From the NCBI GenBank assembly GCA_001648575.1, contig LQXN01000067.1, positions 310,001-374,000 on the forward strand: a stretch of 64,000 bases of DNA. The letters run 5' to 3'. Position numbers and translations under genes: made by a program. The notes under the pieces were generated by a model. That model had not been told where the DNA came from. It made no database searches and saw only the letters and a program-made list of their open reading frames with translations. Source of the DNA: Sutcliffiella horikoshii DSM 8719 (GTDB taxonomy: Bacteria; Bacillota; Bacilli; Bacillales; Bacillaceae_I). This document shows positions 19,171-28,966 of the stretch, piece by piece. Each line of letters begins with the position of its first letter. Position 1 is the first letter of the stretch.

Positions 19171-21411
19171 TCAAGTTTCGTCTTCCTCTGTTGCTTCCTC
19201 TTCTTGCTCTTCATCTGTTTGTTCTTCAGAGTCCGAATCTTCTGTTTGTGGGATGGGGCGATTGGATCCCAATTCCACAAGTAGGCTGTTTCCTTCTTCC
19301 ACAGGGGTTCCCGGCATGATATTTTGTTTTTGCACGTAACCATTGCCAGTTATTTCTGTTTCGAGACCCAGAAGATTAGCGACTTTCCTGACATCTCTTA
19401 AGCTCCATCCTGTCATGTCGGGAATCGGCGGAGAATCTTCTGTTAGAAGAACCACTTTTTCCCCAGCTATGACTTCTCTACCTGCTTTTGGAGTTTGCTT
19501 TAATACCTTTGACCCCTCTCCAATTACCACATAATCTGGAGCTTGTGTTCCAGAAGAAATATCCTGAACCGATTTTCCAACGAGATTTGGTACTTTCACT
19601 CCGATATTTTTCTTCTTTTGTGCAGTTTGTTGTGTCTCATCCGGTTGAATGCTTAAATACTGCAAGCTACGTCTCATGACAGAATTAAACACCCCTGATA
19701 CCGGTCCGGCTCCATTTTCATGCTGGGCAATTTTGGGCTTTTCAACGGCTACATACATCAATAATTCTGGATCATCAGCAGGTGCCATCCCGGTGATGGA
19801 ATATATATATTCACCATGTCCGGATAAATACCCTCCAGGACCAGGAATCTGTGCCGTTCCTGTTTTGGCTGCCACACTGTATCCTTCGATGCTGTACGGG
19901 CGCCCTGTACCGTTTTCCGAGCTCACCACTGATTCTAATACATCAAGAACTTTATTAGCTGTTTCCTCGGAGATTGGTTTTCCTTTTTGTTTCGGTTTAT
20001 TTTCGAGAACCACTTCATTTGTGTTGGGATCTACAATCTTATCAATTACATAAGGTTGCATCATCTTGCCGCCATTTGCAATCGCTGTGGCAGCCTGGAT
20101 TTGCTGAATCGGTGTGAATGCAGATCCTTGACCGAATGCTGTAGATATCCTATCACGATAGTAGTTATAGTTGATACTACTTGTTGTTTCATCAGGAAGG
20201 TCAATCCCTGTGGGTTTGTCCATCCCGAATGCCTGGATGTATTCCAATAGCGTGTCAGTCCCCATTCTATCTGCCAGTAATGCAAAAGCAACGTTTGATG
20301 ACCGCTGCACTCCTTCATTAAAACTAATCGTCCCCCAGCCGGACCTATTATGGTCATATACTGGAACAGGGTCGTTAGGCAATTTATAGGAGCCAGATTG
20401 ATACATTTCAGTTCCATTATAAACACCTTCTTCAATAGCGGCTGCCAAAGAGAATATTTTCATAGTGGAACCTGGCTCATATCTATAGGATATGGCATCG
20501 TTGTTCCAATTGTCGGTAAGACCTTCCCTTGTATTCAAATCGAAGGTCGGTCTTGATCCCATCGCCAGGATCTGCCCTGTTTTCGGGTCTGCAACAATTG
20601 CAATTATCCGTTCAGGTTGATATTCCTTAGCTACATTGTTCATCGCTTCTTCCAGAAAAGTCTGGATGGTTTTATCCAAGGTAAGATGAACATTTTTACC
20701 ATTGTTGGCTGGGACATAGGAAACATCAGAATTCATGGAAAGCTTGATACCTTTGTTGTCTGTTTTTACAGCCAAGGAACCGTCCTGCTCCTTCAATTCA
20801 TCTTCCAACATTTTTTCAAGCCCTGTGACGCCGCTGACTTCTCCAGTGTCGTTGGCCCTTGCAAACCCCACTACATGACTGGAAAATTTGCCGTTGAAGT
20901 AAAAGCGCTTCGAACCCTCAATGAACCCGATGCCGGGTAGTTTCATTTCCTCAATCTCCTGTTTTACAGATAAAGGAAGATCTCTTCCTATCGCACCAAA
21001 TTCTACTTGCTTGCTTTCTCTCATCAATCTTTCGAGAATCTCGCTTCGATCTGCCTCGAGGATTTCGGCCAATTTAGTAGCTGTTTGTTCCGGGTCGACC
21101 ACATGCCTTGGTTTCTCTTCATTGGTAGTCAACGACTCGTCCAACACGGCAACTAAATTGAAAGAAGGCGTATCTTCTGCAATTGGATCACCGCTTCTGT
21201 CGTAAATCGCCCCACGTGTTGCGCTGATTGTCTTATTAACATTATATCTTTCACTTGCCTCTTCGGAGAGATTGTGCCCATGGGCCTCCCCTGTCGCTTG
21301 AAGATAGAAAAAACGCCCGATCAATAGAAAAAAGAGCAACGCAAAAAAACCAAGTAAAATTGCTGCTCCCAAGTGAATTCTCTTTTTTTGAACAATATTT
21401 TGTGTTTTCAT
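19171..21411 (-). CDS. pbpB: Division transpeptidase penicillin-binding protein 2B
   Basis: A 746-residue class B PBP for septal peptidoglycan, working with FtsW and the FtsL-DivIB-DivIC complex. One N-terminal membrane segment is followed by the dimerisation domain, then the transpeptidase domain with STMK, SSN and KTGTAQ motifs. Two C-terminal PASTA domains follow (starting VKVPNLVGKSVQD and PPIPDMTGWSLRD), then an acidic tail rich in Glu and Asp. Its ATG overlaps the ftsL stop codon (TGATG). Confidence 0.97.
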   Translation of the reverse strand: MKTQNIVQKKRIHLGAAILLGFFALLFFLLIGRFFYLQATGEAHGHNLSEEASERYNVNKTISATRGAIYDRSGDPIAEDTPSFNLVAVLDESLTTNEEKPRHVVDPEQTATKLAEILEADRSEILERLMRESKQVEFGAIGRDLPLSVKQEIEEMKLPGIGFIEGSKRFYFNGKFSSHVVGFARANDTGEVSGVTGLEKMLEDELKEQDGSLAVKTDNKGIKLSMNSDVSYVPANNGKNVHLTLDKTIQTFLEEAMNNVAKEYQPERIIAIVADPKTGQILAMGSRPTFDLNTREGLTDNWNNDAISYRYEPGSTMKIFSLAAAIEEGVYNGTEMYQSGSYKLPNDPVPVYDHNRSGWGTISFNEGVQRSSNVAFALLADRMGTDTLLEYIQAFGMDKPTGIDLPDETTSSINYNYYRDRISTAFGQGSAFTPIQQIQAATAIANGGKMMQPYVIDKIVDPNTNEVVLENKPKQKGKPISEETANKVLDVLESVVSSENGTGRPYSIEGYSVAAKTGTAQIPGPGGYLSGHGEYIYSITGMAPADDPELLMYVAVEKPKIAQHENGAGPVSGVFNSVMRRSLQYLSIQPDETQQTAQKKKNIGVKVPNLVGKSVQDISSGTQAPDYVVIGEGSKVLKQTPKAGREVIAGEKVVLLTEDSPPIPDMTGWSLRDVRKVANLLGLETEITGNGYVQKQNIMPGTPVEEGNSLLVELGSNRPIPQTEDSDSEEQTDEEQEEEATEEDET

Positions 21412-21770
21412 CAGTTTCCTATATTCTTCACATTATTCTCGTTTAATGTAAGACCAAGGTTTTTAGCTTTTTCGAGAATGACTTCATAGCTGCTTTCTTC
21501 TGCAACCCGAAGCTCCAATTCACGGTTTTTCTTCAATTGCGATTCCACTGATCCTTCAAGCGACTGAATTTCACTGTTGACATGGTAAATATTTACATGG
21601 TTCGTAACAACATGAATGGATCCAAATGCGAGCATCCCGATAAACATACAACCAAGCATTTTTTCTCCGAGCGTAATCTTTGCACGCTTTTTAACAACTA
21701 ATTGCCTCTTAGGTGACTGTTGTATGCGCTCTTCATGTTGCCGTTGAATTTTATGAGCTAAATTACTCAT
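21411..21770 (-). CDS. ftsL: Cell division protein FtsL
   Basis: A 119-residue bitopic protein: basic cytoplasmic region rich in Gln and Arg (1-35), one membrane segment (about 37-55, LGCMFIGMLAFGSIHVV) and an extracytoplasmic coiled coil ending ILEKAKNLGLTL. It forms the divisome complex with DivIB and DivIC. AGGGGGAGAGG precedes the ATG. Translation is coupled to pbpB by a one-base overlap. Confidence 0.95.
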   Translation of the reverse strand: MSNLAHKIQRQHEERIQQSPKRQLVVKKRAKITLGEKMLGCMFIGMLAFGSIHVVTNHVNIYHVNSEIQSLEGSVESQLKKNRELELRVAEESSYEVILEKAKNLGLTLNENNVKNIGN

Positions 21771-21799
21771 TCCCTCTCCCCCTAGTCTACAATTTTTAT

Positions 21800-22738
21800 T
21801 TAATCTTTTGCTTTTTCTGCAATTCTTAATTTTGCCGATCTCGCACGATTATTTATTTCCAATTCTTCTTCACTTGGCAATATCGGCTTTCTAGTGATAA
21901 GTTTAAGTGTCGGTTCGTATTCTTTTGGAATTATCGGAAGCCCCGGTGGCAAAGGAGGCAGCTGACTCTTCTCTTTGAAGGCAACCTTGCACATTCTGTC
22001 TTCAAGTGAATGGAAGGTGATAACACAAACTCTTCCTCCAGGTCTTAAGACGTCAATGGCTTGATGGATTGCATCTTCGAAGACGCCTAATTCATCGTTT
22101 ACCGCGATTCTTATTGCTTGAAAAACCCGTTTGGCTGGATGCCCGCCTGTCCTTCTTGCAGGGGCGGGTATTCCGTCCTTAATGATTTCCACAAGTTCAA
22201 GTGTCGTTTCAATGGCCTTAGATTTGCGGTATTCTTCAATCTTTCTCGCTATCTGCTTAGAAAATTTCTCTTCACCATATTGAAAGAATATACGTACCAA
22301 CTTCTCATATGGCCACTCATTGACAACATCATAGGCACTCAATGGGCTGTCGGTATCCATTCTCATATCTAGAGGTGCTTCGTGGTGATAACTGAACCCT
22401 CTTTCCGGAGTATCCAATTGCGGGGAAGAGACACCAAGGTCAAATAACACACCATCCACTTTTGTAATTCCTTGTTCATACAATTTTTCTTTCAAATGCT
22501 TGAAATTGCTCTTAATGAAAATGACCCTGTCAAGATAGTTATGTAACACATTTTTGGCGTGCTCTAATGCATTGTCATCTTGGTCAAAAGCAATTAGTCT
22601 TCCATTGCCGGACAGCTGTTTCACAATCTCAGAACTATGTCCTGCCCCTCCTAGGGTGCAGTCCACATAAGTTCCATCTTCCTTGATCTGAAGGCCATCA
22701 ACTGCTTCGTTTAATAAAACGGTAACGTGGTGAAACAT
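21800..22738 (-). CDS. rsmH: 16S rRNA m4C1402 methyltransferase RsmH (MraW)
   Basis: A 312-residue SAM-dependent methyltransferase that N4-methylates cytosine 1402 of 16S rRNA. Motifs: [13 protein letters not shown], the SAM loop [24 protein letters not shown] and [10 protein letters not shown]. Second gene of the cluster, 30 bp upstream of ftsL, with AAAGGCGGTGG before the ATG. Confidence 0.98.
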   Translation of the reverse strand: MFHHVTVLLNEAVDGLQIKEDGTYVDCTLGGAGHSSEIVKQLSGNGRLIAFDQDDNALEHAKNVLHNYLDRVIFIKSNFKHLKEKLYEQGITKVDGVLFDLGVSSPQLDTPERGFSYHHEAPLDMRMDTDSPLSAYDVVNEWPYEKLVRIFFQYGEEKFSKQIARKIEEYRKSKAIETTLELVEIIKDGIPAPARRTGGHPAKRVFQAIRIAVNDELGVFEDAIHQAIDVLRPGGRVCVITFHSLEDRMCKVAFKEKSQLPPLPPGLPIIPKEYEPTLKLITRKPILPSEEELEINNRARSAKLRIAEKAKD

Positions 22739-22870
22739 TTTCCACCGCCTTTCTAGCTCTAAGCTGTTTTTCTTAGGTGCTGCATTTCTTTTTCTATCGG
22801 TAGTTATTTTCCCACCGAAAATCTTGTTTTATCCAGGCTGTTCTTAGTATTCCATGTAATGTAATCCCTT

Positions 22871-23302
22871 TTATAAGTCAAAATCCACGAGGTTTTCTGC
22901 AATCTCTGCGAAAGAGTCTTCTGAATCCTCCACAAAATCATTCCAATTATCCTTGCTCCAGATTTCAATTCTGTTAGATACTCCGATCACTACACATTCT
23001 TTTTCAAGCTGTGCATATTGTACAAGAGGTGTTGCAATATTCACACGGCCTTGTTTATCCAATTCGCACTCTGAAGCCCCTGAAAAGAAAAAACGTGTAA
23101 ATGCACGGGCATCCTTTTTAGTAAGTGGCAGTTGTTTCAGTTTATCTTCAACTGTTTTCCATTCTGAGAGAGGATAGCCAAATAGGCATTTATCTAGGCC
23201 TCTGGTAAGAACAAAGGTTTCACCTAAATGATCACGGAATTTCGCGGGCACAATCATACGCCCTTTTGCATCAATTGTATGATTATATTCCCCCATGAAC
23301 AT
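22871..23302 (-). CDS. mraZ: Transcriptional regulator MraZ
   Basis: The first Met of [16 protein letters not shown] is taken as start (ATG 23302, AGGTGGGAG upstream), giving the canonical 143 residues; the longest frame would begin inside the operator. Two SpoVT/AbrB-like domains carry the DAKGRM and DKQGRV signatures. MraZ represses its own cluster by binding tandem TGGGN-type repeats, and such repeats lie directly upstream at 23331-23356. Confidence 0.97.
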   Translation of the reverse strand: MFMGEYNHTIDAKGRMIVPAKFRDHLGETFVLTRGLDKCLFGYPLSEWKTVEDKLKQLPLTKKDARAFTRFFFSGASECELDKQGRVNIATPLVQYAQLEKECVVIGVSNRIEIWSKDNWNDFVEDSEDSFAEIAENLVDFDL

Positions 23303-23330
23303 TTGGCTCTCCCACCTTTCTTCTACTTTC

Positions 23331-23356
23331 CCCCACAATCCCCCACTTATCTCCAC
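23331..23356 (-). promoter_or_regulatory. MraZ operator: three direct repeats at 10-bp spacing
   Basis: On the minus strand GTGGAG, GTGGGG and GTGGGG start at 23356, 23346 and 23336, each followed by a 4-base spacer (ATAA, GATT, GAAA); a weaker GTAG follows. This is the TGGGN-N5 layout recognised by MraZ. It lies between a TACAAT -10 element (23364-23369) and the mraZ ribosome binding site, ideal for autorepression. Confidence 0.8.
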
Positions 23357-23363
23357 TTACTTT

Positions 23364-23369
23364 ATTGTA
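23364..23369 (-). promoter_or_regulatory. Likely -10 element of the mraZ promoter
   Basis: TACAAT on the minus strand, 8 bp upstream of the operator repeats. No good TTGACA lies at 16-18 bp; the best is a T-rich TTTTCT-like hexamer, so the promoter may be weak or extended. Confidence 0.4.
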
Positions 23370-23573
23370 CTATTCTCTTCCCTAAAAGAAAATCCTTTAA
23401 GCCTACTTTTTTTTCGTTTTTCATCTTTTTACAACATTTTTTGACAAAAGGACGAATTGTGTTCAAACTTGGCTCTTTTTGACTCCGCTCTAACACATTT
23501 ACCTAGCATTCTTCATCGTTTGTTCCTTTACGACTTTCCTTTATCAATGTAATGTCAGAAAAAGAAATAAAAA

Positions 23574-23826
23574 AACAGTGGGACATTCCCACTGTTCAGT
23601 GTGTAGACAAAGCTCTTTTCGAGTTATAAAATCCCAGTTGATCGTAGTGGAAGGAGCGTAGACTCCTGCGGGAGGAAGGGAAAGGAAGACCCCGCAACGA
23701 AGTGAGGAGGCTTACGGACCGCCCGCTGGAAAGCGAAGCTCCTGCAACGGAGGTCAACCGTTCCAACTGATAACCGAACTAATTTTAGTTTGTCAACAGT
23801 CTGAACAGTGGGATATTCCCACTGTT
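23574..23826. repeat. Family A repeat bracketed by two copies of the bshC terminator hairpin
   Basis: The element spans 23596-23804 (209 bp). Its ends TCAGTGTGTAGACAAA and TTTGTCAACAGTCTGA are an imperfect inverted repeat. The left hairpin (23574-23596, CAGTGGG-ACATT-CCCACTG) and right hairpin (23804-23826, same stem with loop ATATT) differ by one base, in the loop. The right hairpin followed by T is 5 bp after the bshC stop. The core has strong self-complementarity and no coding potential. Confidence 0.85.
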
Positions 23827-23830
23827 TTCG

Positions 23831-25459
23831 TTAGATCCTTATTACTTTATGTTTTCCATTGTGATCTAAAGGTAGTTCGCATAGTCGTTGGACAAAATCG
23901 AGCCCGTATCTATTGAGAAAATAGCATATATTCCATACCCGCTCCTGAGGCATCCCCTTTGGAAGCAAAGCAAGCTCCACCCGTTCATATTTCTTCATCA
24001 TAATTTCATGTTTTTCATATGCAGATCGTTCCATTAACCTTTGAATGAAAGAAAACTGTTTATCAATTAATGACCAATTCTTTTCAAATGTTGGTTTCAT
24101 GTGTGGCAACACCTCATTGCCAACTTCCCGGAATTTATCATGTACATCCTTATATTCCGCTTGATAGGATGAAAGTGTACTTTCCAAAGATTCCAGCTCC
24201 TGTTTATAGAGCCATGCCTTGCGCTTTTCTTCCAACCCGTTTTCCAGAACTTCCTGGACCGTTTCATCAATTTCCTTCATCGTGCTTTCAATATGCCGTT
24301 CTAATAATGTCAATGAAATCCTTGGTACAACCGGCGGCATTTCCAATTCTACGGATTGAAAACATCGACCCAGTTCTGCCCAATAACTGATTTCACCCGG
24401 ACCACCAATAAAAGCAAGCGTAGGAAAAAGAAATTCTTGCATCAATGGCCTGGTTACTACATTGTTGGAGAAATTCCATGGTTCTTCCTCTACCTTTTTT
24501 TCAAGCTGCTCCATCGTAAAATTCCAATTAGCATCTTTTGTAAAAGCAACCTGTTTGTGTTCATCCCAAAAAAGCAGTTCCCTTTCTCCTTTATGATGAT
24601 AAAAGAGATTCATGGATTCTGTATCCACTTCTAGCATTGTAGGGAAATCCAACTCCTGTAATTCAGTCTGTGAGTGTTGAACTCCCTGGCCAATCTGTTC
24701 ATGGCAGGCTAACATTCTCTGCAGATAAGGAGTTTCCAATTTTCTTAGGTCAGGATCGGCAGCATTCACCAAAACCAGCCCTGTTCCTTTAAACAGATGA
24801 GTAATCATGTTAGCAAAAACATCCACAAATGTAGAAGAAGACTGAATATGTTGCTCGAGTACATCTTTTAGCTCTGCAGTAAAAGTAGTCTCTCCATATG
24901 AGTTAATGATTGAATGCAGCCAAGAATTCATCTTTTCTTTTTCATAATCCAAATCTGATATCATTTTTTTTCCGGCTTCCTTCATATGGAACGTTTGCTT
25001 CTCGATATCATTCCCTCTTGGAATGTTTACATGATTTATTTCTTGAAAATCATGATCTTCCCCGGCGATCCAAAAAACAGGAATGACGGGAACTCCCAAT
25101 TTAGAGGTTTGTTCTTGAGAAAGCCTGATAATACTGATTATCTTTGATATCGTATAGATCGGACCTGTTAATAATCCTGCTTGTTGACCACCAATCACTA
25201 CAAGGGAGTCTTCATCCTTCAATTTTTCAATATTATGTATTGTACTTGCATCTGCATTGTAACGTCCGTTAAATTCAATCAGGTGGGAAGCAAGCTCTTC
25301 TCTTCTGAAGATTTTATTCTCCAAATTCCTTTTTCTTTCAGTAAAAACATCCGGGGAGAATGGATTATATGTAAAAAAGGGGAGGATGCTCTCCTTTTGA
25401 GCTGAATATGCGGATGAAAATTTATTAATAGTAGGGAGCATTAATTCTACTACATTCAT
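23831..25459 (-). CDS. bshC: Bacillithiol biosynthesis cysteine-adding enzyme BshC
   Basis: A 542-residue BshC family protein (start ATG 25459, AGAAAGGAAG upstream; the longest frame adds nine residues without a ribosome binding site). Family stretches: VVIGGQQAGLLTGPIYT, PVFWIAGEDHDFQEINH, and a long C-terminal coiled coil (about 430-490). BshC is thought to add cysteine to GlcN-malate in the last step of bacillithiol synthesis. It sits upstream of mraZ, as in B. subtilis (yllA). Confidence 0.95.
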   Translation of the reverse strand: MNVVELMLPTINKFSSAYSAQKESILPFFTYNPFSPDVFTERKRNLENKIFRREELASHLIEFNGRYNADASTIHNIEKLKDEDSLVVIGGQQAGLLTGPIYTISKIISIIRLSQEQTSKLGVPVIPVFWIAGEDHDFQEINHVNIPRGNDIEKQTFHMKEAGKKMISDLDYEKEKMNSWLHSIINSYGETTFTAELKDVLEQHIQSSSTFVDVFANMITHLFKGTGLVLVNAADPDLRKLETPYLQRMLACHEQIGQGVQHSQTELQELDFPTMLEVDTESMNLFYHHKGERELLFWDEHKQVAFTKDANWNFTMEQLEKKVEEEPWNFSNNVVTRPLMQEFLFPTLAFIGGPGEISYWAELGRCFQSVELEMPPVVPRISLTLLERHIESTMKEIDETVQEVLENGLEEKRKAWLYKQELESLESTLSSYQAEYKDVHDKFREVGNEVLPHMKPTFEKNWSLIDKQFSFIQRLMERSAYEKHEIMMKKYERVELALLPKGMPQERVWNICYFLNRYGLDFVQRLCELPLDHNGKHKVIRI

Positions 25460-25543
25460 AAAGTACTTCCTTTCTGAATCGTTCATATATGATTATTCCT
25501 TCATGAGTATAGCATTGATTTGTTTTGTTTCAAAAAAACTTGC

Positions 25544-25939
25544 TTACACAAATGTTTCATAAATTCGTTTTATGACACCAAACGCAGCAAGCAAGAAATA
25601 AGCCAGGAAGAACAGTAGAAAATTCAATCGCCAAAACCCTTTAAACACTTTCCCAAAACGTATTTCTTCCCTGATTTTGTATTGCGCCAAAACCATTACT
25701 GTAGCAATTGCCAGTAACATTGTCAGAATGACCCCCAACAATGACTTCTCCCATATTATGATAATAAGGAAGTGGACAGCGATGATAAAGAAAACAGTGG
25801 AGGCATCTACAGCTACATGGAAGGACTTTTTATTACTTCCCGTAACAAATCTAGTGATAAAATATATAGCAAACATCGCAAAAATAGGAACTGTAACAAT
25901 AGTGGCAAGCGTTCCTGCTAAAAATCCGGACATCCCCAT
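25544..25939 (-). CDS. DUF3397 family membrane protein
   Basis: A 131-residue protein with about four membrane segments (residues 6-28, 42-62, 66-86, 102-125). Small proteins of this type are commonly found between panE and bshC in Bacillus. AATGAGGTAG precedes the ATG, 5 bp after panE stops, so it is probably cotranscribed with panE. The function is unknown. Confidence 0.75.
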   Translation of the reverse strand: MGMSGFLAGTLATIVTVPIFAMFAIYFITRFVTGSNKKSFHVAVDASTVFFIIAVHFLIIIIWEKSLLGVILTMLLAIATVMVLAQYKIREEIRFGKVFKGFWRLNFLLFFLAYFLLAAFGVIKRIYETFV

Positions 25940-25944
25940 CTACC

Positions 25945-26856
25945 TCATTTCATATCTTGAAGTCCTTTAACCGCTTCGTAGATAAATTCTGTAATAGGCA
26001 CTGATTCTCCTCTGCTGATTGCTAATTTTTTCAGATAGCCTAATATTGCATCCACCTCGGTCTCTCTGCCTTCTTGTATATCTCGATTCATGGAGGACCA
26101 ATTAGTCGCAGTCCTCTCACATATAGTGCATATGTGCTCCCATGTTTCCTGTCGTTTATTCTTTTCTACAAAAAGGCTAAGCTCATTATAGAGCATGGCC
26201 ATCGTCTTTTTATAATGGATATTTGTCAAGAGCTCGCCATTTCGAACGTGAAAAATTGCAGTTAAGGGATTAATGATTGCATTTACAAGCAATTTTTGCA
26301 TCATCATTTCGTTGAAATCCGGACAAATTTCTATCGGAAAGTCATTACTGATATCTTTAGTCCATTTCTCAGTGAAATCAACAGTCGATGGTTCTGGAAG
26401 TGGTTTTGGATAGTGCGCTAGCTTTGTTCGTCCTTTACCGGTCCAAGAAATAGTAAAATCATTTTCTTTTTTCACCCCATGCTCCACCACTCCCAAAAAA
26501 ATTCGGGGGTTAATTAAATCACTCAGCAAATCGATATGAGCCATTCCATTTTGGAGAAAAAAAACTGATTGCCGCTTAGAACATTCATTTAAAGAATTCA
26601 TGAGCTCAGGTAGATTGTATTGTTTTACTGCAACGATGATCACATCATCCTCAGGTACATTTACATCTCCCCACAATTTAACGGTTATTTCTCTGGTCTC
26701 TTCAGTTTGTTGATGTAAAACAGTTATGCCCCCATTATCACTAATAAGTTGGAGCTGTGCTTTACGTTTCACGTAAAGAGTGACATCAAATGCTTTTGTT
26801 AAATGAAAAGCGTATAAAAGCCCGATCGCTCCTCCTCCGACAATTCCAATTCTCAT
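25945..26856 (-). CDS. panE: 2-dehydropantoate 2-reductase
   Basis: A 303-residue NADPH-dependent ketopantoate reductase family protein. The N-terminal nucleotide-binding motif is MRIGIVGGGAIGLLYA; the C-terminal helical domain contains KLLVNAIINPLTAIF with the conserved Lys and Asn. It would make pantoate for coenzyme A; coaD, later in the same pathway, lies elsewhere in the window. Position corresponds to B. subtilis ylbQ/panE. AGAAGGGG precedes the ATG. Confidence 0.9.
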   Translation of the reverse strand: MRIGIVGGGAIGLLYAFHLTKAFDVTLYVKRKAQLQLISDNGGITVLHQQTEETREITVKLWGDVNVPEDDVIIVAVKQYNLPELMNSLNECSKRQSVFFLQNGMAHIDLLSDLINPRIFLGVVEHGVKKENDFTISWTGKGRTKLAHYPKPLPEPSTVDFTEKWTKDISNDFPIEICPDFNEMMMQKLLVNAIINPLTAIFHVRNGELLTNIHYKKTMAMLYNELSLFVEKNKRQETWEHICTICERTATNWSSMNRDIQEGRETEVDAILGYLKKLAISRGESVPITEFIYEAVKGLQDMK

Positions 26857-27098
26857 CAGGACCCCTTCTTTATACCTATTTTTTCTTATTGTACCAATAT
26901 ATGCAGTTTAATTGTACTCCTCATTTAATCTTTAACACTTATTTACCCATACATAAATCCTCAGTGTATAGAAAGGGGGATACTCATAAAAACGGGTAAC
27001 ATTAGCCAACAGTTCTATTTAAATTCAATAACACATCACTTCCAGGAGCTGTTGTCTTCGGTATAATGGATACCAACATAGGTGTTGTTGAAATAAAA

Positions 27099-27128
27099 AT
27101 GCCCAGTGCAATTTATAGCACTGAGCAT
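27099..27128 (-). terminator. Terminator of the acyl-CoA carboxylase operon
   Basis: ATGCTCAGTGC and GCACTGGGCAT (minus strand, one G-U) pair over 11 bp and are followed by TTTTTATTT. It lies 10 bp after the carboxyltransferase stop codon. Confidence 0.88.
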
Positions 27129-27137
27129 TCTGGTGTC

Positions 27138-28682
27138 TTAAACAGGATAAACTGGATGTTTTCTATGACTGAATGTCATTTGCTTGCTTGAGTAATAATG
27201 GAAACGGCTGATCAATACATCCCTCAAATCTTTTGCAGGTACGATATCATCAACAATCATTTCTGAAGCCAACTTATAAATATCGATATGCTCTTTGTAT
27301 TCCTGATGTTTCTCCTGTACAAAGGCAATTCTTTCTTTCGGATCCTCTATTTCATTGATCTTATTGGAATAAACTGCATTCACAGCAGCTTCTGGTCCCA
27401 TTACAGCAATTTGAGCGGTCGGCAGTGCAATGCAGCAATCCGGTTCAAACGCAGGACCTGCCATAGCATAAAGGCCAGCACCATATGCTTTTCTAACCAC
27501 CACCGAAATTTTCGGCACAGTTGCAGAACTCATTGCAGCAATAAGCTTAGCACCGTGACGTATGATCCCGGCACGTTCCACCTTAGTCCCGATCATAAAC
27601 CCTGGAACGTCCGCAAGGAACAGCAAAGGAATATGATAAGCGTCACAAAGCTGGATAAACTTCGCCCCCTTATCCGCTGAGTCCACAAACAGGACCCCAC
27701 CCTTTACTTTTGGCTGGTTGGCAATGATCCCTACAGCCTTTCCATCAATCCGGGCCAGCCCTGTGATAAGTTCTGGAGCGAACAGTTTCTTTATTTCGAA
27801 GAAACTGTTTGCATCAATCAGCTGATCGATTGCTTCATACATATCAAAAGGAGCATTTTGGTTCACTGGGATAATATCCGTCAAAGACCTGCCTTCTTTA
27901 GGACTGACAGGTTCCGATTCTTTTGTTTTCTCCTTGTAACTTCCAGGAAAGTATTCTAGATACTTGCGTGCATGCTGGATGGCTTCTTCTTCCGTTGCAG
28001 CCAGAACGTCCCCGCATCCACTTACAGAACAGTGCATTCTTGCCCCGCCCATTTCTTCAAGTGTTACTTTTTCTCCGATTACCTTTTCTGCCATACGAGG
28101 AGATCCCAAGTACATGGATGCATTGCCATCTACCATCACAACAATATCGCAAAAGGCCGGGATATACGCGCCACCTGCAGCAGACGGACCGAATAATAGA
28201 CAGATTTGGGGTATCATGCCGGAAAGCTTCACTTGATTGTAAAAGATCTTTCCTGCACCACGACGGTTTGGAAACATATCTAATTGATCCGTAATCCTAG
28301 CACCAGCAGAATCGACCAAGTAAAGTATCGGGACCATCAGCTTCTCCGCCGTTTCTTGAATGCGGATTATCTTTTCAACGGTTCTTGCACCCCAAGACCC
28401 TGCCTTTACGGTAGAATCATTTGCCATTACACATACTGTCTGGCCATTAATTTTCCCTACTGCCGTCACTACACCGTCAGCTGGAAGTCCTTTTGCTTTG
28501 TTGTTGGCAAAAAGACCGTCCTCTTGATATTGACCATTATCAAACAATAGCGCCAGTCGATCCCTTACAAAAAGTTTGTTTTGTTCTTTTAATTTTTCAT
28601 GATATTTTTCACTGCCGCCACTTTTTATCGTATCAACCGTCTCTTGAAATTCCAGATCAAGGTCATTGGTAGTTTTAATCAT
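27138..28682 (-). CDS. Acyl-CoA carboxylase carboxyltransferase (beta) subunit
   Basis: A 514-residue protein of the propionyl/methylcrotonyl-CoA carboxylase carboxyltransferase family. Glycine-rich acyl-CoA and carboxybiotin pocket motifs are visible: VDSAGARITDQ, GPSAAGGAYIPAFCD, GGARMHCSVSGCGD and DVPGFMIGTKVERAGI. ATG 28682 is chosen for the GGGGG upstream. It ends a three-gene operon with a biotin carboxylase and a 70-residue biotin carrier. The substrate cannot be told from sequence; B. subtilis YngE, from leucine/branched-chain catabolism, is the nearest known arrangement. Confidence 0.9.
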   Translation of the reverse strand: MIKTTNDLDLEFQETVDTIKSGGSEKYHEKLKEQNKLFVRDRLALLFDNGQYQEDGLFANNKAKGLPADGVVTAVGKINGQTVCVMANDSTVKAGSWGARTVEKIIRIQETAEKLMVPILYLVDSAGARITDQLDMFPNRRGAGKIFYNQVKLSGMIPQICLLFGPSAAGGAYIPAFCDIVVMVDGNASMYLGSPRMAEKVIGEKVTLEEMGGARMHCSVSGCGDVLAATEEEAIQHARKYLEYFPGSYKEKTKESEPVSPKEGRSLTDIIPVNQNAPFDMYEAIDQLIDANSFFEIKKLFAPELITGLARIDGKAVGIIANQPKVKGGVLFVDSADKGAKFIQLCDAYHIPLLFLADVPGFMIGTKVERAGIIRHGAKLIAAMSSATVPKISVVVRKAYGAGLYAMAGPAFEPDCCIALPTAQIAVMGPEAAVNAVYSNKINEIEDPKERIAFVQEKHQEYKEHIDIYKLASEMIVDDIVPAKDLRDVLISRFHYYSSKQMTFSHRKHPVYPV

Positions 28683-28718
28683 TCTATTCCCCCGCTTTCT
28701 CATCAACGTTGTAAAAGG

Positions 28719-28931
28719 TTATTCTAACTCCAACAACACATCTCCATCATTTACAAATTCGCCTTCTGCTGTATGAAGGGACGCTACTTTCCCATCCATC
28801 ATCACTTCTACAGGAATCTCCATTTTCATGGATTCCAAAATGATGACCGTTTGTCCAGCTTTCACTTCTTCCCCCACTTCCACTAATACTTTCCAAACTG
28901 TTCCTGCCATGGATGCTTCAATTTTTTTCAT
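28719..28931 (-). CDS. Biotin carboxyl carrier protein (stand-alone biotinyl domain)
   Basis: A 70-residue biotinyl domain with the biotin-accepting lysine in ESMKMEI, of YngHB type. The start is the second ATG of ATGATCATG, 8 nt after AGGAGG; the first would be only 2 nt away. It lies between the biotin carboxylase and carboxyltransferase genes and would carry carboxybiotin between their active sites. Confidence 0.92.
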   Translation of the reverse strand: MKKIEASMAGTVWKVLVEVGEEVKAGQTVIILESMKMEIPVEVMMDGKVASLHTAEGEFVNDGDVLLELE

Positions 28932-28966
28932 GATCATTTCCTCCTGATTTCTTGTTGTAATTATAT

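Noticed and set aside
26857-27098. Possible small gene or RNA between panE and the carboxylase operon (AGAAAGGGGGATA at about 26970)
   Set aside because: No start codon at useful spacing and no structured sequence apart from the operon terminator.
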